12,422 bases of DNA, taken from the NCBI GenBank assembly GCA_041586155.1, contig JBFHAT010000064.1:1-12422 (forward strand), in the 5' to 3' direction. How positions within the stretch are numbered: position 1 is the first letter of the stretch; each line of letters begins with the position of its first letter. The position numbers and the translations under genes are program-made. The notes beneath the pieces were generated by a model, which was not told the DNA's origin, ran no database searches, and saw only the letters and a program-made list of their open reading frames with translations. Origin of the DNA: JBFGJH01 sp041586155 (GTDB taxonomy: Bacteria; Actinomycetota; Acidimicrobiia; Spongiisociales; JAENVV01). Below, in pieces: positions 6,052 through 12,422 of this stretch.

Positions 6052-7014
6052 TCAGGCTCCGTTGAGGCCCACCAGCTCGCGGCTGCGTTGGTAGAGGCGC
6101 TCGGCGAGCTCATCGTCGTGCGCATTGGGGTTGGGGGAACGCATCGGCCACCCGCCCGGCCGATCCGCCTTGTTCGGATAGAGCACGCTGATCTGGCTGA
6201 AGTACTCGCCGCTGTGCTTCGGAGCGTCATCGTCGAGCAGGCAGTGGAGCGTGGTCTGCGCCCCTTCGACGGACGAGAGGGTGCCGAGCGGTCCGCTCAG
6301 CGGCACCAGGGCAGCGTTGTAGATGCGGTTAAGCCATGCGGGCATCAAGCTCGTCGTCAGGTTCGACCGGATCCATCCCGGGTGGACTGAGAAGACGGAA
6401 ACACCAGTCCCGTCCAGGAGGCCGGCGAGGTGCCGGGCGTGGAGCACCATGGCGAGCTTCGACTCGCCGTACGACATGGCGCGGTCGTACTCTCGCTGCT
6501 CCCAGTTGAGGTCGTCGAGGTGGATGTCGGGCACCCTTTTCTTGGATCCCACATGGGCGACGCTGGACACGTTGACGACTCGCGACGGCGCGCTGGCCTT
6601 CAGCAGGTCGAGGAGCAGCTCGGTGAGCAGGAAGTGGCCCAGGTGGTTCACCCCGAACTGGGTTTCGAACCCATCCTGGGTCGTGCCCTTGGGAGGAGCC
6701 ATGACACCGGCGTTGTTGACCAAGCCATCCAACCGGTCGTGCTTGGCCTGGAACGCCTGAGCGAAGCTACGCACCGAGTCGAGGCTGGACAGGTCGAGCT
6801 TCATGACGTCGGTCGACCCGGCGACGTCCCCGAACTCGGCGAAGGCTTGCTGCCCTGCATCGACGCGGCGGACCGCGCCGACCACATGAGCCCCTTGCTT
6901 GGCCAGCTGCTCGGCGGTGGCCAATCCGGACCCGGAGTTCGCTCCGGTCACGATGTAGACGAGGCCGGACAGGTCCTTCTGGAGCAAGCTGGGATCGCAC
7001 ATCAACGGCTTCAT
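6052..7014 (-). CDS. Retinol-dehydrogenase-like short-chain dehydrogenase/reductase
   Basis: This 320-residue cytosolic NAD(P)-dependent oxidoreductase belongs to the classical SDR fold, in the branch that resembles retinol dehydrogenases and WWOX. The cofactor motif is TGANSGSG (23-30), the structural motif NNAG (100-103), the catalytic Ser lies in VNVSSVA (147-153), and Tyr182 and Lys186 lie in SYGESKLA (181-188). The basic RR at 49-50 after the second strand hints at NADPH preference, which is inference. HPGWIRSNL is the typical PG motif after the active site, and the C-terminal PxxSGEYF-like stretch (KHSGEYFSQI) is usual for this branch. The physiological substrate cannot be told from sequence. 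ATG 7014 has GGAGAGGA about 7 nt upstream. It sits 180 bp beyond the rhamnose operon on the same strand, with its own putative operator, so it is probably transcribed separately. Confidence 0.88.
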   Translation of the reverse strand: MKPLMCDPSLLQKDLSGLVYIVTGANSGSGLATAEQLAKQGAHVVGAVRRVDAGQQAFAEFGDVAGSTDVMKLDLSSLDSVRSFAQAFQAKHDRLDGLVNNAGVMAPPKGTTQDGFETQFGVNHLGHFLLTELLLDLLKASAPSRVVNVSSVAHVGSKKRVPDIHLDDLNWEQREYDRAMSYGESKLAMVLHARHLAGLLDGTGVSVFSVHPGWIRSNLTTSLMPAWLNRIYNAALVPLSGPLGTLSSVEGAQTTLHCLLDDDAPKHSGEYFSQISVLYPNKADRPGGWPMRSPNPNAHDDELAERLYQRSRELVGLNGA

Positions 7015-7041
7015 GGCGGGGTCCTCTCCAGGGCGAACGCG

Positions 7042-7058
7042 ACGGTTGGTTCAACCGT
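7042..7058. promoter_or_regulatory. Perfect 7-bp inverted repeat upstream of the SDR gene, candidate operator
   Basis: ACGGTTG (7042-7048) and CAACCGT (7052-7058) are perfectly complementary with a 3-nt spacer. A further C-G pair follows at 7040/7060 after one mismatch. The centre lies 36 nt upstream of ATG 7014, typical of a dimeric repressor site of the TetR kind. No T-run follows on the minus strand, so it is unlikely to be a terminator. No cognate regulator gene is visible nearby apart from the DeoR protein. Confidence 0.45.
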
Positions 7059-7082
7059 AGGGCGGAAGTGGAGCATGGGCAA

Positions 7083-7105
7083 CGGGCGGCGCTTCTCGAC
7101 GCCCG
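7083..7105 (-). terminator. GC-rich hairpin after the rhamnose operon, weak terminator candidate
   Basis: CGGGCG (7083-7088) and CGCCCG (7100-7105) can pair around an 11-nt loop, about 90 nt beyond the rhaM stop. The minus-strand flank has only two Ts. Intrinsic terminators with poor U-tracts occur in Actinobacteria, but the evidence here is slim. Confidence 0.22.
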
Positions 7106-7194
7106 CATCCGCCTTGGCACGGGACGGCTCCGCCGCCGATTGGCCATTCCCAACTGTGGATTCGAGCTGCCGTGGCTAGGGCGGCGACGGGTCA

Positions 7195-7515
7195 TCAGTC
7201 GAGATGGAAGACCTCGACTAGCTGTTCCATCATCTGGTCGGCGTGTTCGCCAGTGCCCTCGAAGAACCTGGCCATCTCGGCCTGCCAACGGTCGTTCACC
7301 GGTTCTCGCGACATACCCTCGAGCGCTGTCTGGAAGTCTTCCGGAGTCTCGAAATACCCGAAGAGGCGGCCGTCATTGCCCATGAACAGCGTGTAGTTGT
7401 GCCAACCCGTCCGGTTGAGCGCCTCGAGCATCTCCGGCCAGACGTTCTCATGTGCTCGCTTGTATTCCTCGATCAAGTCGGCTTTGACCCTGAGCATGAA
7501 TCCGACTCTCTGCAC
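7195..7515 (-). CDS. rhaM: L-rhamnose mutarotase RhaM
   Basis: RhaM interconverts the alpha and beta anomers of L-rhamnose so that the isomerase receives its preferred form. The protein is 106 residues from GTG 7515. Counting from the alternative ATG 7521, the key positions are Tyr20 and His24 in EEYKRAHENVWPEM (18-31), corresponding to the active-site Tyr18/His22 of E. coli RhaM, Tyr43 in HNYTLFM, LFGYFET (53-59), RWQAEM (78-83) and the C-terminal VEVFHLD typical of the family. GTG 7515 is preferred because GGAGG (7523-7527) is 7 nt from it but only 1 nt from ATG 7521, and actinobacterial relatives commonly begin MQRVxF. It is the last gene of the rhamnose operon, only 13 nt after the DeoR stop (7 nt if ATG is used), so it should be co-expressed. 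Confidence 0.93.
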   Translation of the reverse strand: MQRVGFMLRVKADLIEEYKRAHENVWPEMLEALNRTGWHNYTLFMGNDGRLFGYFETPEDFQTALEGMSREPVNDRWQAEMARFFEGTGEHADQMMEQLVEVFHLD

Positions 7516-7522
7516 AATCATT

Positions 7523-7527
7523 CCTCC
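7523..7527 (-). promoter_or_regulatory. Shine-Dalgarno that decides the rhaM start
   Basis: GGAGG lies just past the DeoR stop codon (TGA at 7531-7529). Its 7-nt distance to GTG 7515 is near optimal, while ATG 7521 is one base away and sterically unlikely as initiator. Confidence 0.6.
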
Positions 7528-7528
7528 A

Positions 7529-8290
7529 TCACGCGATGTCGACGTAGCTGCGATACGGACCGAGTCGCTCGTCCGACGGATCGAGGTCGGTCACCAGGAG
7601 ATCCACATCGTCCGAGCCGAATAGGCGTGCTTGGGCCCTGGTGCCGAGCTTGCTGTGATCGACCGCCAGGATGACCCGCTGTGAGTTTTGGGCGAACGCC
7701 CGCTTGACCGCCGACTCGGCAAGCGCCGACTCGGAGGAACCGAACTCCTCGTGCAGGGCTGCTGCCGAAGTGAAGAACGTGTCGTACAAGAACGCCCGCG
7801 CCGCCTGCACGGCCATCGGTCCGACCAGGCTCCCGGTGCGGGGTTCCTCCACCCCACCGGTCAACATCGCCGTGACCCCGGGCGTCGTCTTCATCGAGTG
7901 AAAGGTGTCCCACCCGTTGGTGACAACGACCAGGTCCCTGGCGACTTGGACTGCATTGGCAAGCCGGTACATGGTCGTCGAGGCGTCGAAAGCCACTGCG
8001 CCAGTCTTGGGGACCATGGGCAGGAGCTTCTGGGCAATGGTCGCTTTTGCTTTGGCGTTGTGCTGGTGGCGCCTCTCCCACGCCTCTGGCCCCTGCGAGA
8101 TCGCGCCGCCTCTGACCCGATGGGCAAGACCCAACGTCTCGAGCTCGTCGAGATCTCTGCGGATGGTCATCTCGCTCACCCCGAAGTCCTCTGCGAGTTC
8201 GGCGATTCGCACCGAGCCGCGCTCGGCGATGAGTTCCCGAACACGCTCGATTCGTTCTTCGGGGCTTTGGAACATGCGTCGTCGTGTCAC
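7529..8290 (-). CDS. DeoR-family transcriptional regulator, probable rhamnose-operon regulator
   Basis: This 253-residue protein has the DeoR layout. An N-terminal winged helix-turn-helix spans about 9-62, with RIAELAEDFGVSEMTIRRDL (28-47) as the recognition region and the wing at HRVRGGA (57-63). The DeoRC sensor domain spans about 80-245 and has the family blocks GAVAFDASTT (97-106), VVVTNG (121-126), LTGG (143-146), SLVGP (154-158), and AVDHSKLG (209-216). Such domains usually sense phosphorylated sugars, so a rhamnulose-phosphate type inducer is a reasonable inference. GTG 8290 overlaps the kinase stop as GTGA, and GAGG lies about 7 nt before it; ATG 8275 would be a shorter alternative. 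Being inside the operon, it is probably autoregulated. Its binding site should lie at the operon promoter to the right of the window. Confidence 0.92.
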   Translation of the reverse strand: MTRRRMFQSPEERIERVRELIAERGSVRIAELAEDFGVSEMTIRRDLDELETLGLAHRVRGGAISQGPEAWERRHQHNAKAKATIAQKLLPMVPKTGAVAFDASTTMYRLANAVQVARDLVVVTNGWDTFHSMKTTPGVTAMLTGGVEEPRTGSLVGPMAVQAARAFLYDTFFTSAAALHEEFGSSESALAESAVKRAFAQNSQRVILAVDHSKLGTRAQARLFGSDDVDLLVTDLDPSDERLGPYRSYVDIA

Positions 8291-9621
8291 GGCGCCACCT
8301 CGGCGGGCGCGAGCCAGGACCGAGCTTCCGCCAGATCGCTGAACCGACCCAGTGCGATGCCCTGAACTACGGCATTTCCGAGGGCGGCGGCTTCCGGTGA
8401 GCCGACGACGACGACGCGACCCGCCCGCTTGGCGAGCAACCGCCGGAACAGGTCGATACGGGAACCGCCACCGACCAGGGAGATGCGCCCAACGGGCTCG
8501 CCGGTCGTATCGACGATCTCGTCGATCACCGCGCAGACTCCTTCCACCACCGATTCGAGGATGGCGCGTACCACCACTCCCCGAGGTGCGTCCGTCGGGA
8601 GGCCGGTCGCGGCCAGCACCTCGGCCAGCATGTCGGTGGCGGTCACGTAGCGCTGGTCGGAGGCATCGAAGGTGGGCACCGGATGCTCCACCGCCTCGGC
8701 CTCTTCGACCAGCCGGCTCATCGGAAGATCACCCCAGGCGTCGCGGCACCGCTCCAGGATCCAGAACCCGACCACGTTCTTGAGGAAACGCACCCCGCCG
8801 AGTGCGCCGGCCTCGTTGGAGAAGTTGGCTGCTCGAGCGGCCGGCGACACGTCGGGAGTATCCCGCTCGACCCCCACGATCACCCAACTCCCCGTCGATA
8901 CGAAGACCGATCCCCGGCCGCCTGGCGCGCCCAAGAACGCCGATGCGGTGTCGTGGCTCCCGACGAGGTATACGGGTGTTTCTCGCCACTCGCCGGCGAG
9001 GACTCCGGCATCGGCCGGTTCGGGGAACAGCGATCGAGGCACGCCGACGGCATCGATCAGTTCGTCGGACCATCCCCTGGTCGAGGCGCTCATCAGGCCG
9101 GTCGTGGAGACGTTCGACCGTTCGGCGCCGGACCACCCAGTCAGGTGGTTGACGAGCAGGTCCGGCAGGAGTAGCAGCCGCTCGGCGCGGGCAACGCGGT
9201 CCCGGCTGTCCACAGCGATTTGGAAGATCGTGTTGATCCCCATCAGCTGGATGCCGGTGGTGCGATACAGACGGTCCCGCCCAAGTGAGTCCGCGATCTC
9301 TTCCCAACTGGCCGTTCTCGGATCGCGGTAGGCGAAGGGCTGGTCCACCAATCGGCCCGACTCGTCCAGATATCCGTAGTCGACTCCCCAGCCGTCCACC
9401 CCGATCGAGTCGACTCTGCCCGAATCCAGCCCGATGTGGAGCCCCTTTTCGACCTCGCCGACGATGCCATCCCAATCCCACCGGAGGTACCCTTCGGAGT
9501 CGGGAACAGGCGTGTGCCGCCACCGGTGCAGCACGTCTACCTCCGGGTGGGCACCGTCGAGATCGACTGCCGCGACCCTCACCGATGTCGCACCGAGATC
9601 GACCGACAGGACTCGGTTCAT
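8287..9621 (-). CDS. rhaB: Rhamnulokinase (FGGY family)
   Basis: RhaB phosphorylates L-rhamnulose with ATP to L-rhamnulose 1-phosphate. The 444-residue protein has the two-lobed FGGY carbohydrate-kinase fold. Residues 5-17 (LSVDLGATSVRVA) are the first phosphate-binding loop. DSIGVDGWGVDYGYLD (71-86) and QLMGINTIFQ (125-134) are typical of rhamnulokinases. GSHDTASAF (221-229) carries the catalytic base Asp224, equivalent to Asp237 in E. coli RhaB. STGSW (242-246) and SLVGGGSRIDLF near the C-terminus bind ATP. Length is slightly below the 480-490 of the enterobacterial enzyme. ATG 9621 overlaps the isomerase stop as ATGA, and its own stop overlaps the DeoR start as GTGA, so translation is probably coupled on both sides. 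The frame continues open upstream to 10197, but that part lies inside the isomerase gene. Confidence 0.95.
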   Translation of the reverse strand: MNRVLSVDLGATSVRVAAVDLDGAHPEVDVLHRWRHTPVPDSEGYLRWDWDGIVGEVEKGLHIGLDSGRVDSIGVDGWGVDYGYLDESGRLVDQPFAYRDPRTASWEEIADSLGRDRLYRTTGIQLMGINTIFQIAVDSRDRVARAERLLLLPDLLVNHLTGWSGAERSNVSTTGLMSASTRGWSDELIDAVGVPRSLFPEPADAGVLAGEWRETPVYLVGSHDTASAFLGAPGGRGSVFVSTGSWVIVGVERDTPDVSPAARAANFSNEAGALGGVRFLKNVVGFWILERCRDAWGDLPMSRLVEEAEAVEHPVPTFDASDQRYVTATDMLAEVLAATGLPTDAPRGVVVRAILESVVEGVCAVIDEIVDTTGEPVGRISLVGGGSRIDLFRRLLAKRAGRVVVVGSPEAAALGNAVVQGIALGRFSDLAEARSWLAPAEVAP

Positions 9622-10904
9622 AGCCCCGTGGCGACCGTGTCCACGCCCCGTTCGTCGATCTTCGCCTGTCGGTAGCCCACCGCCCTGTATGCGAGGAGCG
9701 GATCGATCGCAGCACCTTGGCGGCGGCGGGCTTCGGCAACCAGCGGGCGGACATCCGTGCGAAAGGCGTCTTGTATGACCTGCTGTGCTCCCGCAGCGTC
9801 GTTGGCGTTCTGCGCGCCGGCTAGTGCATCCCGGTCGATCAGCAGGGCCTGGGCATAGGCGATGGCGACCGCCTCGGTCGACTGGATGAGGTCCTCGAGT
9901 GGGTCTTTTATGTTGTGGCTCTGATCGATCATGTACGCCAGACTCGGCAGGTCGCCGCCCCCGGCACGCAACAGCTCGCTGAAGATCAGGAACAGCTGGA
10001 ACGGCTTGATCGAACCGGTGGTGAGGTCGTCGTCGCCGTACTTGGAATCGTTGAAGTGAAAGCCCCCGAGACGCCCCACCATCGCCAGACGGCTGACGAT
10101 CTGCTCGATGTTGGCGTTGGGCAGATGGTGACCGAGATCCACGAGGCACGAAGCCTTCTCCCCGGCCGCCTGGGCTAGGAGCAGCGACGAACCCCAATCC
10201 TGGTTGACGGTGGCGTAGAAGGCCGGCTCATACGGTTTGTGCTCGGTGTACATTTGCCAGTCGTCGGGCAAGTGGTCGTGGATCTGGCGGAGCCCGTCGG
10301 CGACGCGTTCGAACTGGTCACGATGATCGGCCTGACCCGGGTGGTTGATGCCATCGGCGAGCCAGACCGTCAGCGCCTTGGATCCGAGCGCAACACCCAG
10401 GTCGATGACGTGATGGTTGTGCTCGACCGCAACCTCTCTGACAGCCGGATCACTGTTGGCCAGGCTCCCGAACTTGTACGAGAGGCGACCATCGTCGGTG
10501 GTTGAAGGGTTGTCCTGGAAGGTGTTCGAGTTCATCGCATCGAACCAGATCCCTCGTTCGTGTGCGTACTCCCGCAGCGCCGCCGGATCCTCCGGATCGT
10601 CCCATGGCACGTGCAGCGAGATCGATTCGTTGCTGGCCGTCAATGAGTGCAGAGCGGCCACGTCATCGATCTTCTCCTCGGTGGTACGTGGCTCGCCGCC
10701 GACGGGAAATCGACCGAAGCGGGTACCACCTGTGCCGACGGCCCACGAGGGGGCCGCCACCGAGAATGCCGAGAGGGTTTTGATGATCGATTCGGCGGAT
10801 GGGCCTCCGAGCCGCTGGAACCGGAGCGCGAGCGCGTCCACGTCGGCGCCGAGGTCGGCCTCCAGGGCCTCGTTGAGAGCTGCGATGCGGTCCTTGTCGA
10901 TCAC
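9618..10904 (-). CDS. rhaI: L-rhamnose isomerase, probably Pseudomonas stutzeri subtype
   Basis: RhaI converts L-rhamnose to L-rhamnulose using divalent metal ions in a TIM barrel. The 428-residue length and sequence fit the P. stutzeri-type enzyme (about 430 residues), not E. coli RhaA. Likely metal ligands are Glu221 in YTEHKPYEP (219-227), Asp256 and the nearby histidines in CLVDLGHHLPNANIEQ (253-268), His283 and the Asp cluster in GFHFNDSKYGDDD (281-293), and Asp327 in YMIDQSHN. These correspond to Glu219, Asp254, His281 and Asp327 in the P. stutzeri structure, aligned from memory. The start is GTG 10904, with AGGAGG (10910-10915) 5 nt away. That ribosome site overlaps the stop of the aldolase-dehydrogenase gene 9 bp upstream. 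The stop overlaps the rhaB start (ATGA). All features point to a working enzyme. Confidence 0.94.
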   Translation of the reverse strand: MIDKDRIAALNEALEADLGADVDALALRFQRLGGPSAESIIKTLSAFSVAAPSWAVGTGGTRFGRFPVGGEPRTTEEKIDDVAALHSLTASNESISLHVPWDDPEDPAALREYAHERGIWFDAMNSNTFQDNPSTTDDGRLSYKFGSLANSDPAVREVAVEHNHHVIDLGVALGSKALTVWLADGINHPGQADHRDQFERVADGLRQIHDHLPDDWQMYTEHKPYEPAFYATVNQDWGSSLLLAQAAGEKASCLVDLGHHLPNANIEQIVSRLAMVGRLGGFHFNDSKYGDDDLTTGSIKPFQLFLIFSELLRAGGGDLPSLAYMIDQSHNIKDPLEDLIQSTEAVAIAYAQALLIDRDALAGAQNANDAAGAQQVIQDAFRTDVRPLVAEARRRQGAAIDPLLAYRAVGYRQAKIDERGVDTVATGL

Positions 10905-10909
10905 TGGAA

Positions 10910-10915
10910 CCTCCT
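10910..10915 (-). promoter_or_regulatory. Shine-Dalgarno for rhaI overlapping the upstream stop codon
   Basis: AGGAGG shares bases with the TAG stop (10916-10914) of the upstream gene and lies 5 nt before GTG 10904. This supports GTG as the start and suggests reinitiation by ribosomes finishing the upstream gene. Confidence 0.75.
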
Positions 10916-12422
10916 ACCTCAAGAACGCGGGGACGACGCCGCTGTCCACCGGGATGCTGAGACCTGTCGTCTGGCTGAGATCACCGCCCACTAGTGCGAA
11001 GACTGCATCGGCTACGTGATCGGGCAACACCTCACGCTTGAGCAACGTGCGACTGGCGTAGTACTCCCCCAGTCGTTCTTCCGGTACGCCATATACCTTC
11101 GCTCGGTCGGCGCCCCAACCGCTGGCGAAGATCCCCGAGCCTTGCACCACCCCGTCGGGGTTGACTCCATTGACGCGGATGCCGTGCTCCCCCAACTCGG
11201 CGGCGAGCAGGCGCACCTGGTGGGCCTGGCTGGCCTTGGCGGATCCGTAGGCCAGGTTGTTGGGGCCGGCCACGATCGCGTTCTTCGACACGACGTAGAT
11301 GACATCACCCCCAGTGCCCTGGTCGATCATCGCCGCAACGGCGTGTTTGGTGACGAGGAACGATCCCTTGGCCATTACGTCGTACTGCAAATCCCAGTCG
11401 GCCTCGGTCGTCTCCAGCAAGCTCTTGGACAGTGAGAGGCCGGCGTTGTTGACGATGATGTCGATGCCCCCGTACTGGCGGATCACATCAGCCAACGCCG
11501 AGGCCACGGCGGACTCGGAGGTGACGTCAGCTTCCAGGGCAACCGCAACGTCTTCGGTGCCCAGGTCGGTGGCGACGGTCCGCGCCGCGTTCTTGTCGAT
11601 GTCGACGACTCCGATCACCGCCCCCTCGTCTCGCAGACGGTGAGCGATGGCTCGGCCGATCCCCGATCCGGCGCCGGTCACGACTGCGACCCGGCCCGTG
11701 AGGCGCTTCGGGGCGGGACGGCGACGAAGCTTGAGCTCTTCCAGCATCCAGTACTCCACTTTGAACTTCTCTGACTCCGGGACCGGGTCGTAGGTGGAGA
11801 TCGCCTCCGCTCCCCGAATCACGTTGATCGCGTTGATGTAGAACTCGCCGGCCACCCTGGCCGTCTGGCTGTCCACGCCGAAACTGAACATGCCGACCCC
11901 GGGAACAAGGACGATGGCAGGATCGGCGCCTCGCATCGGCGGTGTGTCCTCGTCGGCGTAGCGGTGGTAGTAGGCGCGGTACTCCTCCCGATATGCCCCA
12001 TGGAGTTCGGCAAGGCGACGCTTCTTGTCCTCGATCGGGGCGTCGGCGGGTAGGTCCAACAGGAGGGGGCGGACCTTGGTGCGAATGAAGTGGTCGGGAC
12101 ACGACGTGCCGAGCGGAACCACCCGAGGTGCCGCGTCACGGCCGATGAAGTCGACGACGAGGTCGTCTCCGAACCAGCGTCCGATCATGGGTCGATCGGT
12201 GCTTGCCAGCCCTCTGATGAATGGACCCAGCGCGGCCGCATGGGCCCGCCGCCGTTCGGCATCGAGCGGCTCGAAGCCGGACCGTACGGGTCCCAACGGT
12301 TCGGTCTTGCCGCGAGACTCGATGAAGTCAGCCGCTCGCTGGATCATCTCCAACGAGGTTCGCTCGCATTCGTCCGAGGTGGCGGCCCACGTGGTGAGCC
12401 CGTGGCCGCCCATGACGACGCC
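10914..12422 (-). CDS. rhaEW: Bifunctional rhamnulose-1-phosphate aldolase/L-lactaldehyde dehydrogenase, partial (N-terminus beyond window end)
   Basis: This fused enzyme splits L-rhamnulose 1-phosphate into dihydroxyacetone phosphate and L-lactaldehyde, then oxidises the aldehyde with NAD to L-lactate. The visible 502 residues (numbered from base 12422) begin inside the class II aldolase domain. VMGGHGLTTW (3-12) holds His7, the probable third zinc ligand. The aldolase part and linker extend to about 240, with VLVPGVGMFSFG (171-182) and EFYINAINVIRGAEAI (193-208) typical of the fusion family. The SDR domain follows: TGAGSGIG (249-256), NNAG (325-328), Ser379, and the catalytic Tyr392 and Lys396 in YGSAK. 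Full-length relatives have about 680-700 residues, so roughly 180-200 are missing. ATG 12413 is an internal methionine, not the start, because the frame is open through the window edge. It is the first visible gene of the operon. Confidence 0.94.
   Translation of the reverse strand, partial: GVVMGGHGLTTWAATSDECERTSLEMIQRAADFIESRGKTEPLGPVRSGFEPLDAERRRAHAAALGPFIRGLASTDRPMIGRWFGDDLVVDFIGRDAAPRVVPLGTSCPDHFIRTKVRPLLLDLPADAPIEDKKRRLAELHGAYREEYRAYYHRYADEDTPPMRGADPAIVLVPGVGMFSFGVDSQTARVAGEFYINAINVIRGAEAISTYDPVPESEKFKVEYWMLEELKLRRRPAPKRLTGRVAVVTGAGSGIGRAIAHRLRDEGAVIGVVDIDKNAARTVATDLGTEDVAVALEADVTSESAVASALADVIRQYGGIDIIVNNAGLSLSKSLLETTEADWDLQYDVMAKGSFLVTKHAVAAMIDQGTGGDVIYVVSKNAIVAGPNNLAYGSAKASQAHQVRLLAAELGEHGIRVNGVNPDGVVQGSGIFASGWGADRAKVYGVPEERLGEYYASRTLLKREVLPDHVADAVFALVGGDLSQTTGLSIPVDSGVVPAFLR

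Noticed and set aside
7129..7186. CGCCGCC/GGCGGCG pair as terminator of the rhamnose operon
   Set aside because: The arms are 42 nt apart and of low complexity in GC-rich DNA, with no T-run. The shorter hairpin at 7083-7105 is only slightly better.
9622..10197. Longer rhamnulokinase start far upstream
   Set aside because: The extra residues lie in the wrong frame of rhaI and look random. The FGGY N-terminal motif begins right after ATG 9621, which overlaps the rhaI stop.
12411..12413. ATG as the start of the aldolase-dehydrogenase
   Set aside because: It falls within the MGGHG motif in the middle of the aldolase domain. The frame is open to the window edge, so the true start lies beyond it.

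Overview
The window is GC-rich, tightly packed actinobacterial-type DNA. Three things point to Actinobacteria, with Acidimicrobiia as my best guess: GTG starts next to clear Shine-Dalgarno sequences, secreted proteins with long Thr/Pro-rich linkers, and the protein families present. The taxonomic call is inference. I found no tRNA, rRNA, CRISPR array, insertion sequence or phage gene.

Left part (1-4475). The window opens inside a minus-strand mltG-like gene, whose C-terminus lies beyond base 1. A divergent intergenic region of about 425 bp with hairpins and an imperfect direct repeat follows. Next is a plus-strand lipoprotein gene of unknown function (1288-2583). After a gap of about 310 bp with a candidate promoter comes a two-gene unit of a DUF1801 protein and a DUF1801/YdeI-family protein (2892-3975). 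The stretch 3976-4475 looks degraded: it holds a small antisense reading frame of unclear status and an orphan C-terminal fragment of a TPR-containing regulator.

Middle part (4476-7194). A plus-strand membrane acyltransferase-3 protein carries an extra four-helix C-terminal region. It converges with a minus-strand retinol-dehydrogenase-like SDR. A perfect 7-bp inverted repeat lies just upstream of the SDR start.

Right part (7195-12422). A minus-strand L-rhamnose catabolic operon reads right to left: a bifunctional rhamnulose-1-phosphate aldolase/lactaldehyde dehydrogenase (N-terminus off the window), L-rhamnose isomerase, rhamnulokinase, a DeoR-family regulator and L-rhamnose mutarotase. Junctions are -1 overlaps (ATGA, GTGA) or gaps of 7-13 nt, with Shine-Dalgarno sequences lying in or against the end of the preceding gene, so the genes are probably translationally coupled. 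Together the enzymes would interconvert rhamnose anomers, isomerise rhamnose to rhamnulose, phosphorylate it, cleave it to DHAP plus L-lactaldehyde, and oxidise the aldehyde to L-lactate. A transporter and the operon promoter are not visible and presumably lie to the right.

I do not see strong evidence for a wholly new system. The most unusual items are the acyltransferase with its DUF4383-like tail, the gene remnant region at 3976-4475, the structured intergenic region at 863-1287, and the palindrome before the SDR gene.
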